DNA from: Microbacterium sp. VKM Ac-2870
GTDB lineage: Bacteria; Actinomycetota; Actinomycetes; Actinomycetales; Microbacteriaceae
Length of the DNA stretch: 64,000 nt
Assembly: GCF_015350795.1 (NCBI RefSeq)
Contig: NZ_JADKSH010000006.1
Span: forward strand, 1 to 64,000
Direction: 5' to 3'
Positions within the stretch are counted from its first letter, which is position 1. Each line of letters starts with the position of its first letter. Below are positions 8,890 to 17,391 of the stretch, piece after piece. A program made the translations under genes and the position numbers. Below the pieces are notes generated by a model. The model was given only the letters and a program-made list of their open reading frames with translations, ran no database searches and was not told where the DNA came from.

Positions 8890-9318
8890 GTGAAAATACC
8901 GAATCACCAAGCGACGATCGCCGGCATTCGGTTTGGCGCTTCAGGCGCAGTTCCCGCTTATGTCTCGATGAATCAACATCGCGGTGGAGCGACGGGCACC
9001 AGAAACAAGTGGGCCGTTCCGCCGACGCACGAGTACGAGATCTTTCGCACGTCGTATGAAGCGCATTGGGTATGTGGCAACGAACACAACTGGGGGGTCC
9101 GCGAAGGGCTCGAGAAACTGGGGGCCAACGACGAGAAGGTTGCGAAGTTCCCACGTCCCTCGAACGATTCTGATGATCGTCACGGGTACCCCGTGTCGGC
9201 AGCGGATCCGAAACGCCGCTACGAGCATCGCCCACCCGCGAACGTGACGTCGCAGTGGGTGGCCGCTGGGCTGATAACAGCACTACAGAAGAACCGTATT
9301 GACAAGGGCAAGGTCTAG
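8890..9318 (+). CDS. Uncharacterised 142-residue protein, second gene of the unit
   Basis: A small soluble basic protein of unknown family. It contains an aromatic/histidine stretch (YEAHWVCGNEHNWGVREG) and a charged NDSDDRHGYP loop; the density of His, Asp and Cys there could form a metal or catalytic site, but I cannot match it to a family. GTG 8890 is chosen over an upstream in-frame ATG at 8782 because the region between reads as low-complexity non-coding sequence and GAAGGGCGAAC provides a ribosome site. The stop is 2 bases before the next start, so it is closely coupled to the 357-residue protein. It lies 111 bases after the 501-residue gene. Confidence 0.6.
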   Translation: MKIPNHQATIAGIRFGASGAVPAYVSMNQHRGGATGTRNKWAVPPTHEYEIFRTSYEAHWVCGNEHNWGVREGLEKLGANDEKVAKFPRPSNDSDDRHGYPVSAADPKRRYEHRPPANVTSQWVAAGLITALQKNRIDKGKV

Positions 9319-9320
9319 CC

Positions 9321-10394
9321 GTGCACCACGTGACAGTGCGAATTGAGGATCCGCAGGTAGCGGACGTTTTTGCTTACCGTAGCTGGCTCTTTGCCTTAAC
9401 CTTCGACGGCCAGGTTCTTGCGTACACAGTTGGCGAGCTCGCGGCCCAGCTGTCGTCGCGCCACGGGGCGGACGGCAGGATTGCAAGCTATGCCCTCTTC
9501 TCGTCTAAGGGGATTGGAGCTGACGAAGCACTCAAAAGCGAGTGGCGTCAGTACGACCATGCCCGGAGCATTTCGCTGAGGCTCGGCCCGGGTTCTCATC
9601 TGGATCTTGGATTCCGCGCCGAGTCGCTTGCCGTGCTTGACATGCATGTCTACTACAACAAGATCTACGTTGCTACGGACCAAGGCACTTGGATGGCCCT
9701 TCTGCAGAAAAGCGGACGTGACGAGGCGGTTATCGGGGAGCCGCACAGAATAACCAACGATGCGACGGAGTCACTCAGCGCGGGAATGGGCGCTGTGGCC
9801 GCGTCGCTCGGCCGCAACGGGCTAGCGGTTTTCCTCGACGCCTGGGTAGGTGGTAGCGGCAGACAGCAGCGGATCGAGCGTGAGTCCCTTCGCAGCACGC
9901 TTGGATGGGGGAGAGCCATCAACTACCCAACGGACAGTTCCTACCAAACGCTCGACGTAGAACGCCGTCAACACAAGGGCCGACCGGTCTTGGACACGGT
10001 GAAGGCTCCCGAAGGTGACCCCGTCGAGCTGTCTGACGGCTCCTATGCACTGTGGGAATCCGGTCGTTTACTTGTCGGGGACGCAGCAGGCACCTCGTCA
10101 TTGGGGCAGGATCGAGAGTCAAGTCGCTCGAAGGTCATTGCGGAGAGAGCGGACAGAACTGTGACGCGGAGGCCGCTCTGGATCGGTCCGACTGGGAACG
10201 GGCTGATCGTCACCGAGACGGCCGAAGCTCTCGAGGCGGGCCGAGGTAGTCGTTTAATGACGATCTATCGGGGCGAGATTGGCTCGGTTCGAACCTTCCC
10301 TGGTTCCCAGCGGTATAGGCGGCTTATCGCGGCGACCGTTGAAGGCGGACTGTTGCTAAGCGCGGTGTTTCGCGACGACGATGACAATGACTAA
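9321..10394 (+). CDS. Uncharacterised 357-residue protein, possibly beta-propeller-like
   Basis: Repeated short strand patterns (SWLFALTFDGQVLAYTV, KIYVATDQGTWMALL, GRLLVGDAAG, GGLLLSAVF) suggest a repeat of small beta-sheets, as in propeller-type sensor proteins, but no blade motif is clear enough for a family assignment. It ends in an acidic DDDDND tail. No membrane segment or signal peptide. The GTG start lies 2 bases after the stop of the 142-residue gene, which implies co-translation. By analogy with other three-gene conflict cassettes it could be a recognition or scaffold subunit; this is inference only. Confidence 0.6.
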   Translation: MHHVTVRIEDPQVADVFAYRSWLFALTFDGQVLAYTVGELAAQLSSRHGADGRIASYALFSSKGIGADEALKSEWRQYDHARSISLRLGPGSHLDLGFRAESLAVLDMHVYYNKIYVATDQGTWMALLQKSGRDEAVIGEPHRITNDATESLSAGMGAVAASLGRNGLAVFLDAWVGGSGRQQRIERESLRSTLGWGRAINYPTDSSYQTLDVERRQHKGRPVLDTVKAPEGDPVELSDGSYALWESGRLLVGDAAGTSSLGQDRESSRSKVIAERADRTVTRRPLWIGPTGNGLIVTETAEALEAGRGSRLMTIYRGEIGSVRTFPGSQRYRRLIAATVEGGLLLSAVFRDDDDND

Positions 10395-10515
10395 GGTCAT
10401 TCGCCCGTGCAACGGTCTCATCATTCGTTAGCAAGAGCGGCCTATGTGGGTGGTTCACCTATGTCATGCTCGGACAAGCTGACTGAGAGCGACGTGGCAG
10501 ACTTCGTGATGCTGC

Positions 10516-10953
10516 CTAGCGGGCTCCACTTCGTTGTGGGGGAGTGATGCCGGCGGACACAAGTGTGGCGCGGACCGTTTTCGGGTCTCGTCCCACACGC
10601 CTGCCGATCTGGTTCATTGACAAGCCCTCGCTGAACAGCTCGAGCATCCGCTGCCGTTCGTTCGGTCGCACCTCGGATCGGAGCACGACGCCGGTATCTG
10701 CAAGACGCGCAGACACCGTAGTGTCGTGCATCCCGAACTGATGAGCAACTTCCTCGACCGTTGCACCGGCATGGTACGCCGCGATCAACTGTGCTGTCTC
10801 CTCAGTACTGACGCGGCGCGCTCGTCCTGGCACCCGCGCCTCGGGTCTTACATCCCGGGCCAACGCCTTCGCCACCTCGCCCATCTGCGATGCTCGAAGC
10901 AGTGCTCCAACGGGGGTCGAATTAAGTGCAAGCACCTCTGTTAGGCGCACCAT
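10516..10953 (-). pseudogene. 5'-truncated helix-turn-helix protein (serine-recombinase C-terminal type)
   Basis: The visible 145 residues contain two recombinase-type HTH motifs: STEETAQLIAAYHAGATVEE followed by HQFGMHDTTVSARLADTG, and LFSEGLSMNQIGRRVGRDPKT. These resemble the C-terminal DNA-binding part of serine recombinases. The only ATG at a sensible distance (10951-10953) is made partly from the first base of the adjoining IS481-type end, so the true 5' end has been removed by the insertion. The short peptide could still be made, but a catalytic resolvase domain is absent. It is on the opposite strand to the three-gene unit. Confidence 0.55.
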
Positions 10954-11144
10954 GTGTGATGAGTCGCCACGTAGGAGACATCTGAGTCGCGTCATAGGAG
11001 ACATCAAGTGAAGGAGCCCGGCCATCGGCCGGGCTCCTTGTGCGTGTTGCGCCAGTAGGTTTTGTCGGGCTCGATGGTGTTGGTGGCGATGATTTCTCCG
11101 GTGTCGGTGTGGACGACGGTGGTGGTGCTGTCGTCGATGAGGAT
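10953..11144 (-). mobile_element. IS481-family remnant (terminus plus transposase C-terminal end)
   Basis: Read on the minus strand, codons from about 11137 to 11000 give an IS481-like transposase tail (TTTVVHTDTGEIIATNTIEP, then DKTYWRN and a WPG segment). Beyond the stop is a subterminal region with repeated GTAGGAGACAT and CATAGGAGACATC motifs and a terminus TGTGTGATGAGTCGCCAC at 10953, typical of this family. The rest of the element is absent: it stops at the IS3 insertion at 11145 and does not resume on the other side at 12477. Confidence 0.7.
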
Positions 11145-11159
11145 TGAATCGTTCCGGGT

Positions 11160-12104
11160 TTAGTGGAGGGCGAGTTCTCCCAGGGCCGGCTGGCTCCGGG
11201 GGTTGATCTCACGGTAGTACTCGTTCTCCTTCTCGATGGGTGTGCGGTATCCGATCGATGAGTGCAAGCGGTTCTCGTTGAACCAGTGCACCCAGGAGAG
11301 CGTCGCGAGCTCGAGCTCATCGACGATCCGGAACGGGCCATCGGTCTTCACGCACTCGGTCTTGTAGAGCCCCACGACCGTCTCCGCGAGGGCGTTATAG
11401 TAACGGTCGCCGACGGTTCCGGTGGAGGCGATCGCGCCGACGTCGGCGAGCCGTTCGGCGTAGCGAATCGCGGTGTATTGAGCTCCCGCGTCGGAATGTT
11501 GAATGACGCCGGTGTCGTCTTTCCCCGCGCGGTCGAGGACCCAGAGCGCTATCTCGAGCGCGTCCAACGGCAGCTCGGTCGGCATCCGGTTCATCGTTCG
11601 CCAGCCCACGATGCGGCGCGAGTACACGTCGGTGACGAACGCGGTGAACGCCATCCCCGACCACGTCGGAACACAGGTGAAGTCGACCACCCAGAGCTCG
11701 TTTGGCCGGTCGGCGCGGAAGCAGCGTTGCACGTGATCCGGCGGCCGTGTCGACGAGGAATCGGGACGAGTCGTGACGAACTGCTTGCCGCGGCGGATCC
11801 CGCGCAACCCCTGCTGCCGCATGAGCCGCTCGACCGTGCACCGGGCCACGACGATCCCCTCGCGCCTGAGCAGTCGCCAGACTTTCCGGACGCCGCTGAT
11901 GCCTCGACCCAGCTTCTGATCCCAGAACACCCGCTCGATCTGCACGACCAGATCCGCGTCGGACTCGGCACGCGCGGAGGCGGGGCGGGTCTTGAAGGCG
12001 TAGTAACCGGACGGGGCGATCGGCACGGCATGCTCGGTGAGCGCCCGGCAGATCGGCTCGACCCGGAACCGGTCACGATGATCGTCGATGAACTGAACTA
12101 CCAC
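11160..12104 (-). CDS. IS3-family transposase OrfB
   Basis: Integrase-core half of the transposase. All three acidic residues are present: Asp in WVVDFTCVPTW, Asp in HSDAGAQY and Glu in YYNALAETV, with the normal VTDVYSRRIVGW segment between them. It differs in sequence from the copy at the left edge of the window. The listed start is the approximate point (GTG-GTA-GTT, VVVQFIDDHRD) where the frame becomes recognisable; in vivo it is expected as an OrfAB fusion by -1 slippage near the end of orfA. Confidence 0.85.
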   Translation of the reverse strand: MVVQFIDDHRDRFRVEPICRALTEHAVPIAPSGYYAFKTRPASARAESDADLVVQIERVFWDQKLGRGISGVRKVWRLLRREGIVVARCTVERLMRQQGLRGIRRGKQFVTTRPDSSSTRPPDHVQRCFRADRPNELWVVDFTCVPTWSGMAFTAFVTDVYSRRIVGWRTMNRMPTELPLDALEIALWVLDRAGKDDTGVIQHSDAGAQYTAIRYAERLADVGAIASTGTVGDRYYNALAETVVGLYKTECVKTDGPFRIVDELELATLSWVHWFNENRLHSSIGYRTPIEKENEYYREINPRSQPALGELALH

Positions 12105-12424
12105 GGCAGTCGCGGGTCGAGCTCCCGCGCGAAGAACGAGGACGCCGCCAAGAGGATCTCGTTGGCACGCTTGAGCTCCCGGTTCTCCGCCTCGAGCTGC
12201 TTGATCCGGGCCGCGTCGCTCGTGGTCGTCCCGGCCCGTTCGCCCGCATCGATCGCGGCCTGCTTGCACCAGCCGCGCAGCGTGTCCGGATTGACTCCGA
12301 CACGCTGCCCGATCCGGACCACCGCCGCGTTCAGCGACAGCTCCGGATCCTCCTTACGGGCCTCGGCAACCAGTCGCATCGCACGCTCACGAAGCTCCGG
12401 CGGATACTTCCTCGGTGCTGGCAT
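12098..12424 (-). CDS. IS3-family transposase OrfA
   Basis: A 108-residue protein with the HTH_Tnp_1 domain: RKYPPELRERAMRLV, then GVNPDTLRGWCKQA as the recognition helix region, followed by the leucine-zipper segment IKQLEAENRELKRANEIL and the conserved FFARELD that ends orfA. It binds the terminal repeats and regulates or fuses to OrfB. ATG 12424 (MPAPRK) is preferred over ATG 12433, although either is possible. Confidence 0.85.
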   Translation of the reverse strand: MPAPRKYPPELRERAMRLVAEARKEDPELSLNAAVVRIGQRVGVNPDTLRGWCKQAAIDAGERAGTTTSDAARIKQLEAENRELKRANEILLAASSFFARELDPRLPW

Positions 12425-12473
12425 AGTCATCATCCTCTCGGGGAATCAGACCCTCCACTAAACCCTGGGCGAT

Positions 12474-13281
12474 TCAGTAAGCCAGCGGGATCGTGACGCC
12501 AAACGAGGTGATCAGCACGGCGACCCCCCATGCCATCCGGACTCGCCGGGCGCCCTCAACTTCCCGACGCAAGGCGTCGAACGCGGCCGCATCGGGGATC
12601 GAAACCGAATCGTTCGACCAGGTCGATCCGTCGCGAACTGCCCATACGACTGCCGCAATCTGTGTCGGATCGAGGCGAGGCGGCTGTTTTTTCAGCCACC
12701 GGAGAAGCTGGGGCGCAGCCAGCACCGTCACGTCCTCGGGTTGCTCACGAATCTTGATTTCCTTGGCGTCGACGATGACGATCGCGCCGTGCACAGGGAC
12801 GTCCGTGCCACAGGCGGCGGACAACACTTTGTGCGTTCTCGTCGCCTCGTAGCGGGTGTTCCGGAGGTAGTCGGTCTTCTAACCGTTCACGAGTAGGCGC
12901 CGACCCCCCCACCCAGACGCGTGCGCGCTCGTGGAACTTGGTGTTTACGGTGAACACGCCGGCCGCGCTCACGATCACATGGTCGATATCGCTTCCGCGA
13001 GTGCCGACAGGGACCGAGTGGAGGACCGTCCAGCTGTCGTCCTCGAGTGCCGCGAGCCGTGTTGCGACGTCAAGCTCGCCGAGGGTGCCCAGATACCACG
13101 AACGTGAGTCTTCGGATAGCGGCGAACGGCCGATTCCCCGCGCAAAGCTCGAGCGGGGCATCCCTTCGGCCTGAAGACGAAGGCACTCGGACATGACGGA
13201 CGCGGCCGCGATCGATCCGAATTCGGCGGCAGCGTCCGCACCTAGACCTGCAGGCTGCTGAAACAGCGGGGCGGATGACAT
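12474..13281 (-). pseudogene. NERD-domain protein, pseudogene with three lesions
   Basis: The 5' half gives a NERD (nuclease-related) domain: LGELDVATRLAAL, then SDIDHVIVSAAGVFTVNTK. The frame is then lost at a run of seven C on the plus strand (12904-12910). In the shifted frame the family sequence continues (RRLLVNG, stop, KTDYLRNTRYEATR) up to SAACGTDVPVHGAIVIV and RWLKKQP, but the glutamine codon after VNG is an amber TAG at 12879-12881. The 3' end runs into a hydrophobic segment and is closed by a TGA at 12474-12476 that is the terminal TGA of the IS3 element, so the C-terminus is also cut. NERD proteins are thought to be nucleases, often linked to SF1 helicases or GTPase systems. Confidence 0.8.
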
Positions 13282-13465
13282 CGTGCTGATTCTAGGGACA
13301 CGCTGCGCCGTCGGCGTTATCTGACCAGCACGTAGTTCGCACGCTCACCGGGCCTTACCTCGTGCTTGGCTGAACGAGCGCGCGGACCCCACTGCGCGAC
13401 CATGCCGAGCGGGACGTACCCGGTGGCGCGGAGAGGGATCGCTCTGCGAACGATCATGGATGACC

Positions 13466-13497
13466 GGCGCCGCGGTGGGCGTTCGTGCCGCGGCGCC
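13466..13497 (-). terminator. Hairpin terminator of the GTPase-associated operon
   Basis: Perfect 10-bp GC-rich stem (GGCGCCGCGG / CCGCGGCGCC) with a 12-base loop, beginning 3 bases after the last stop codon of the operon. No U tract follows, as is common for actinobacterial terminators. Confidence 0.7.
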
Positions 13498-13500
13498 GCC

Positions 13501-15510
13501 CTAAGAGAAGAGATGCTCGATGAATTCCTGCAGAATGCTCTTTCTCTTTGTCGGTTCAGGCGGAGCGAGTTGAGTCAGTATGTCGACCCCCGACGCGCCG
13601 GCGGCGATGACGACTGCGTCGATGCTCTGTCTCGACCACTTGTCACGACGAATCTCCGCGACGAGACCCCTGCGCAGGCGCTGGCAACGATCCCAGTCGG
13701 CACCGCCGGAGGGAAGCGCATTCGCGAGCACGCGCCAGGCTTCGCCATCAAAGGAAGCGTGCTTCAACCGCTCGTGAAGGTATCCGAAGCTCTGCTTCCA
13801 ACCCGACGTTCGCTCGACCGCCGAAGCCGTCCCGCCGGCGGTCAGCAACGCCACCGCGTGCACCCTGTCGCGTGCATACTGAGGCATTCGACTCAGGGCT
13901 GGATCCGAATCGACGGCTGATACGAGCCGGGCCCAAGTAGAGGGCGGGCAACGCCGCCAGAGTCCCGCGGACAGGTCCGCAGCAAGCATGACAAGGACGA
14001 CCTCGAAAGGTGACGTAGGCGGCCGTGGCGGCAAACCGATGGCCGCCGAGCCCACCCGATCCAATACGGCACGTAGTGTGCGTGCCCGATCCATCAGACC
14101 CTGCCCGGCAGACGTCTGTTCGGCCGCGGCGAAGAGCAAGCGCCACCAAACGTCCGGCGTCCGCTCGCAGATCTGTAGCAGAGGGTGGACAGCGCTTTGC
14201 GCGAGGAGTTGGTCAAGGATCGAAGCCTGCTGTTCATCGGCCAACCCGGAGAACACCGTGACGGCCAGTTCGTTGTCGAGTGCGTCCCATACTTGAGGAC
14301 GAACGAGTATCTGTGGCTTGCGCGCGGCGATGAGCAATCCGAGGTCGGGGTGGGCCGACGCCATCGCTACGGCGCCCTCGACGGTGACGCCCTCCGCTAC
14401 GGCGCCCACCAACTGCTCGGCCTGGCCCGGGGTGAGGTGGTTGAGCGGGATCTCTCGTACCCGCGCATCGTGGGGGGATTCAAGGATCAGTCGAACCAGG
14501 CGACGGCCCAGGTCGAGGTCTGTAAAGTCGGCTGCAGAGCCGAGGTCGAATGCGAGCGTCAATCGATCAGCTTCTCCATCCGGCCACCCGGGCGGGGACC
14601 AAACGCTCGACTGTCCCACGAGGTCTCGTTTGAGAAGGCGCATTTGCTTGGGATGCGGATACTGCTGCCGTATGGTCTCCACGAACGGAGCTGGCTGAAT
14701 CACCCCGCGGGCCAGTGTCCGGTAGAGAGTCACCAGCGGTGGCATCGCGAGACGACCCGTGCGGCTCTCGGCTCCATAGCGCCCGAGAAAGTCGCGGAAG
14801 TCCGCAGATGGCAGCTGCATGTCTTGGGCTAAAAAGCGCGCCCACGAAGGCGCAGGGGGGAGTTCCCTCGACGCCGGACGATCGACGATCTCTAGTTCCA
14901 CTTGCCACGAGCTCTCAGACGGACGCGACCGAGTGCGGGCGGAGAAGCTGCGACGCAAACCGGGCCATTGCTGGGAAAGGAGCGCGAGGATTAGTTCGTC
15001 GATGCCGTCTCGTGTACCGACCCCCACACCGACCCTTGCGTCTGCAGTGTAGAACTCTGCCGCCACAGCAGACGCCAGCTCCATGTCGAATGCCGCAACG
15101 GGTGGACGTGCACCACGAGACGTTTCAGGATACGGAAGCGACGTCTCGTATCTCGCGAGCTCGCGCGAAAGATCTGAGGTCGAAGTCGACTGCGGCTGGC
15201 GGAACAACTTTGCGATCGACGTGAAGTCGTTGGTCCGACTTAGCTGGATGGGGTTCAGAAAGATCGCGTGGGACCACACAGAGCCAGCGCGTTGCCAGCT
15301 CGGGCCGGGCCAAGTTCGAACAAACGCGTGCAGATCAGCGTCGGGCAGTGGGAAGACCGACAGATATGAGCGAGCGCGACCGTCGAACGCCATATCTGTG
15401 GCGGTCCTTAACAGTCGCGCTGTCCCGCTTTCAAACTCGGTCGAGCTAGCCAGGAGTTGGTGGCCCTTCGCGTATCCCAGCAGAGCTTGCTCGACGCGCT
15501 GACTAGTCAA
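13501..15510 (-). CDS. GAP1-N2-like GTPase-associated protein
   Basis: A 669-residue protein whose N-terminus (QALLGYAKGHQLLASS, then SVFPLP, FVRTWPGPSWQRAGSVWSHA) matches the GAP1-N2 domain of GTPase-associated protein 1, followed by the middle and C-terminal helical regions expected of GAP1-M and GAP1-C. In the published comparative analysis of NTP-dependent conflict systems this protein occurs with double-GTPases and was proposed to link the switch to an effector or sensor. The TTG start overlaps the preceding gene by 8 bases. It is the last gene of the five-gene operon and is followed directly by a hairpin. Biochemical role unknown. Confidence 0.75.
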   Translation of the reverse strand: MTSQRVEQALLGYAKGHQLLASSTEFESGTARLLRTATDMAFDGRARSYLSVFPLPDADLHAFVRTWPGPSWQRAGSVWSHAIFLNPIQLSRTNDFTSIAKLFRQPQSTSTSDLSRELARYETSLPYPETSRGARPPVAAFDMELASAVAAEFYTADARVGVGVGTRDGIDELILALLSQQWPGLRRSFSARTRSRPSESSWQVELEIVDRPASRELPPAPSWARFLAQDMQLPSADFRDFLGRYGAESRTGRLAMPPLVTLYRTLARGVIQPAPFVETIRQQYPHPKQMRLLKRDLVGQSSVWSPPGWPDGEADRLTLAFDLGSAADFTDLDLGRRLVRLILESPHDARVREIPLNHLTPGQAEQLVGAVAEGVTVEGAVAMASAHPDLGLLIAARKPQILVRPQVWDALDNELAVTVFSGLADEQQASILDQLLAQSAVHPLLQICERTPDVWWRLLFAAAEQTSAGQGLMDRARTLRAVLDRVGSAAIGLPPRPPTSPFEVVLVMLAADLSAGLWRRCPPSTWARLVSAVDSDPALSRMPQYARDRVHAVALLTAGGTASAVERTSGWKQSFGYLHERLKHASFDGEAWRVLANALPSGGADWDRCQRLRRGLVAEIRRDKWSRQSIDAVVIAAGASGVDILTQLAPPEPTKRKSILQEFIEHLFS

Positions 15511-16342
15511 TTCCGAGTGCCCAAACGATCGGAGCGTCCAGTTCTAGACGGGCTCCGTCATGGCCGAGGACAAAGGCTCGTTCGAGGGGATCCCGCTTTC
15601 GAAGCGCCTTCAGTTCATCCTTGTCGTCGAAACGTCCGCCTTGTGCGCTCAAGCCGAACACCCTAATCGCCGTTGAGTCGAGGTTGGAGCGAAGGTACTG
15701 TTCCGCGAACGGGGCATTCTGTTCGAGCCACTCCACTGGGCTCTGCCCGTTGGCGACGTCGAAGGCTGAGATTACCAGCGCTACTCGCTTGGGTCTTGGA
15801 GCAAACTGGCTGCCCAGTATCTGAAGGAGATCCACCAGGTCGATTTGGCTGGTGCGAGCGTCCCCGAGGTAGCCCTGATGAGCGTCCGCAGTGTACTCAT
15901 CCGCGGACTCCCCGAGCGCATTGGCGGCGCGGTGCACTTCCGCGATGGTCGGGTCCGTAGTGAAGTCCGAGGCATGCACGAACACGCAGATGCCGAGTGC
16001 GTCTTCGATCTGATCGATCAGAGTGTCTGCGCACACGCGCTCAGCCAGAACGTCCGCCCAAGTCTCCCCAGAAAGATCCGGAATGCTCAACGAGATATCT
16101 TGCGATGTCGCCGTTCGCAGCGAGAGGCTCAGTCCGTCTGATTGGCTGAGTAGCGTTCGGTCGGCAGGCTCGCAACTCATCAACCGCGCGGTGAGTCCAT
16201 TTAGGTACTCGCGGTCATCCTGGAAATGTCCCAACGACAGTGAAACGCGCGCACCAGACGTGATGGCGAGATTGAGCAAGGCCAGGAAGGTGGACTTGCC
16301 AGTGTGCGGAACCCCAGCGAACAAGAGCCTTGCATCGGTCAT
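15503..16342 (-). CDS. Double-GTPase type 1-like P-loop GTPase
   Basis: A 279-residue TRAFAC-like P-loop protein: Walker A GVPHTGKS at 10-17, a switch II-type DLSG at 89-92 (context LSIPDLSGETW), and a hydrophobic strand (LGICVFVHASDF) where G4 would lie, plus VALVISAFD. This agrees with the DO-GTPase1 family that pairs with a second GTPase and a GAP1 protein. ATG 16342 is preferred over longer in-frame starts because it gives an ATGA overlap with the upstream gene and puts the P-loop at the N-terminus, as usual. Expected to act as a nucleotide-dependent switch in the cytoplasm. Confidence 0.75.
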   Translation of the reverse strand: MTDARLLFAGVPHTGKSTFLALLNLAITSGARVSLSLGHFQDDREYLNGLTARLMSCEPADRTLLSQSDGLSLSLRTATSQDISLSIPDLSGETWADVLAERVCADTLIDQIEDALGICVFVHASDFTTDPTIAEVHRAANALGESADEYTADAHQGYLGDARTSQIDLVDLLQILGSQFAPRPKRVALVISAFDVANGQSPVEWLEQNAPFAEQYLRSNLDSTAIRVFGLSAQGGRFDDKDELKALRKRDPLERAFVLGHDGARLELDAPIVWALGID

Positions 16343-17391
16343 TTCGCGCTCGTCCTCCAGAAGTACCGCCCGGTTGCCGGAGCGGGGAGTGAGTCCGATT
16401 CGAGTTCGCGTCGGCGATCGCGCGTCGCCCACTCAAGGACGGACTCCAGGCCTCTAGGCGCGTCTTGAGCGTCATCTGGACGTGCACTTATAAACGCGAT
16501 CTCGGGAACCAAGTTCCGATCCGACGCAAAGCGGCGTAGCGGCTCGACGGCAGCCTCAACCTCGTCTCTGGCGGAGCGCGAGAGTAGATCACTCTTGCTT
16601 ATGGTGATGAGAAGAGGGGTGCCTGGCAGAAGGCCCCCGGCTTCCGTTAGCGCACCCAGCATGAGGCGACTCCTCCACAAACTCCCCGCTCGATCTGCAG
16701 GCTGCTTTAGATGCTCCCCATCGATCACCAGCACACACAAGTCAGCGCGTTTGGCGAGCGGTACGGATTCGGCGACGGGCTGCCCGTCCACGAGGTCGCC
16801 GAAGAACTCCCCCTTCACGTCCGAGAAGAGAAGGCTTGCGCGACGGCTCGGACCAGCGGCGAGCTCGAGGTGGAGCAGGCGCATGTCGTCGTCTTGGGTG
16901 CGCTCGGTGGTTGCCTCCGTACGCCCGGACGAAAGGCGAGCGGGGAGATGCCGGCGATCGAACGCCGAGAGCGTCCGCGATCCGGCGAAGTCCCAGCCAT
17001 TGAAGGAGCCATCGAGAAACTGCGCCCAAAGCTCGACGACCAGCGTGGTCTTTCCCGACGCATAGTCGCCAGCGACCAGTATGACCGCCGATGGCCTGCT
17101 CGCAGTTACATCGCCAGCCTCCGACATCGACAAGGCTTCATCACCGCCAATGTAGGAAGTCGGGGCGGCCGCGGCGTCCCCCGGCTCGAAGTCGTTTTCG
17201 AGTCCCTCGTCGAGGCTGAAGTCCAGGCTCGTCAAGTCCTCGTCGATCCCCGAGGAGTCACCCGCCACGTCATCGCTCGCGTGGAGGATGTTCGGACATT
17301 CCGTCGGGTCGGTGAAGCCGTCGAGGCACGTTCCATCGTCCCGCAGTGGACAGGCAGTCTGCGAACAGGCAAGTGGAGTGACGATTGTCAT
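16339..17391 (-). CDS. Double-GTPase type 2-like P-loop GTPase with Cys-rich N-terminus
   Basis: 350 residues. An N-terminal cluster of four cysteines (9, 14, 22, 32; ACSQTACPLRDDGTC) looks like a small metal-binding knuckle. An acidic low-complexity linker (about 38-95) leads to a P-loop domain with GDYASGKTT near 108-116, switch-II-like SDVKGEFF, a strand LCVLVIDGEHL and LLITISKSDLL, which provides the (T/N)KxD-type base-recognition region as SKSD. This matches the DO-GTPase2 group. Four-base ATGA overlaps join it to the genes on both sides, so the GTPases are translated together. Function is inferred from family and context. Confidence 0.75.
   Translation of the reverse strand: MTIVTPLACSQTACPLRDDGTCLDGFTDPTECPNILHASDDVAGDSSGIDEDLTSLDFSLDEGLENDFEPGDAAAAPTSYIGGDEALSMSEAGDVTASRPSAVILVAGDYASGKTTLVVELWAQFLDGSFNGWDFAGSRTLSAFDRRHLPARLSSGRTEATTERTQDDDMRLLHLELAAGPSRRASLLFSDVKGEFFGDLVDGQPVAESVPLAKRADLCVLVIDGEHLKQPADRAGSLWRSRLMLGALTEAGGLLPGTPLLITISKSDLLSRSARDEVEAAVEPLRRFASDRNLVPEIAFISARPDDAQDAPRGLESVLEWATRDRRRELESDSLPAPATGRYFWRTSAK

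Larger units (their letters stand above)
11145..12476 (-). mobile_element. Complete IS3-family insertion sequence, 1332 bp
   Basis: Terminal inverted repeats of 26 bases with three mismatches: the left starts TGAATCGTTCC at 11145 and the right complement starts TGAATCGCCCA at 12476; both contain GGGTTTAGTGGAGGG. Inside are orfA and orfB in overlapping frames, as expected for -1 programmed frameshifting. No target-site duplication is visible (flanks GAT on the left, GTA on the right), and the flanks belong to two unrelated broken elements, so the insertion was probably accompanied by a deletion or recombination between copies. Confidence 0.85.

Noticed and set aside
10424..10515. Possible attachment site near the end of the three-gene unit
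   Set aside because: No repeated core or integrase gene to support it.
13366..13920. Plus-strand frame over the GAP1-like gene end
   Set aside because: Antisense shadow of the GAP1-like gene; no ribosome site and Arg-rich composition.
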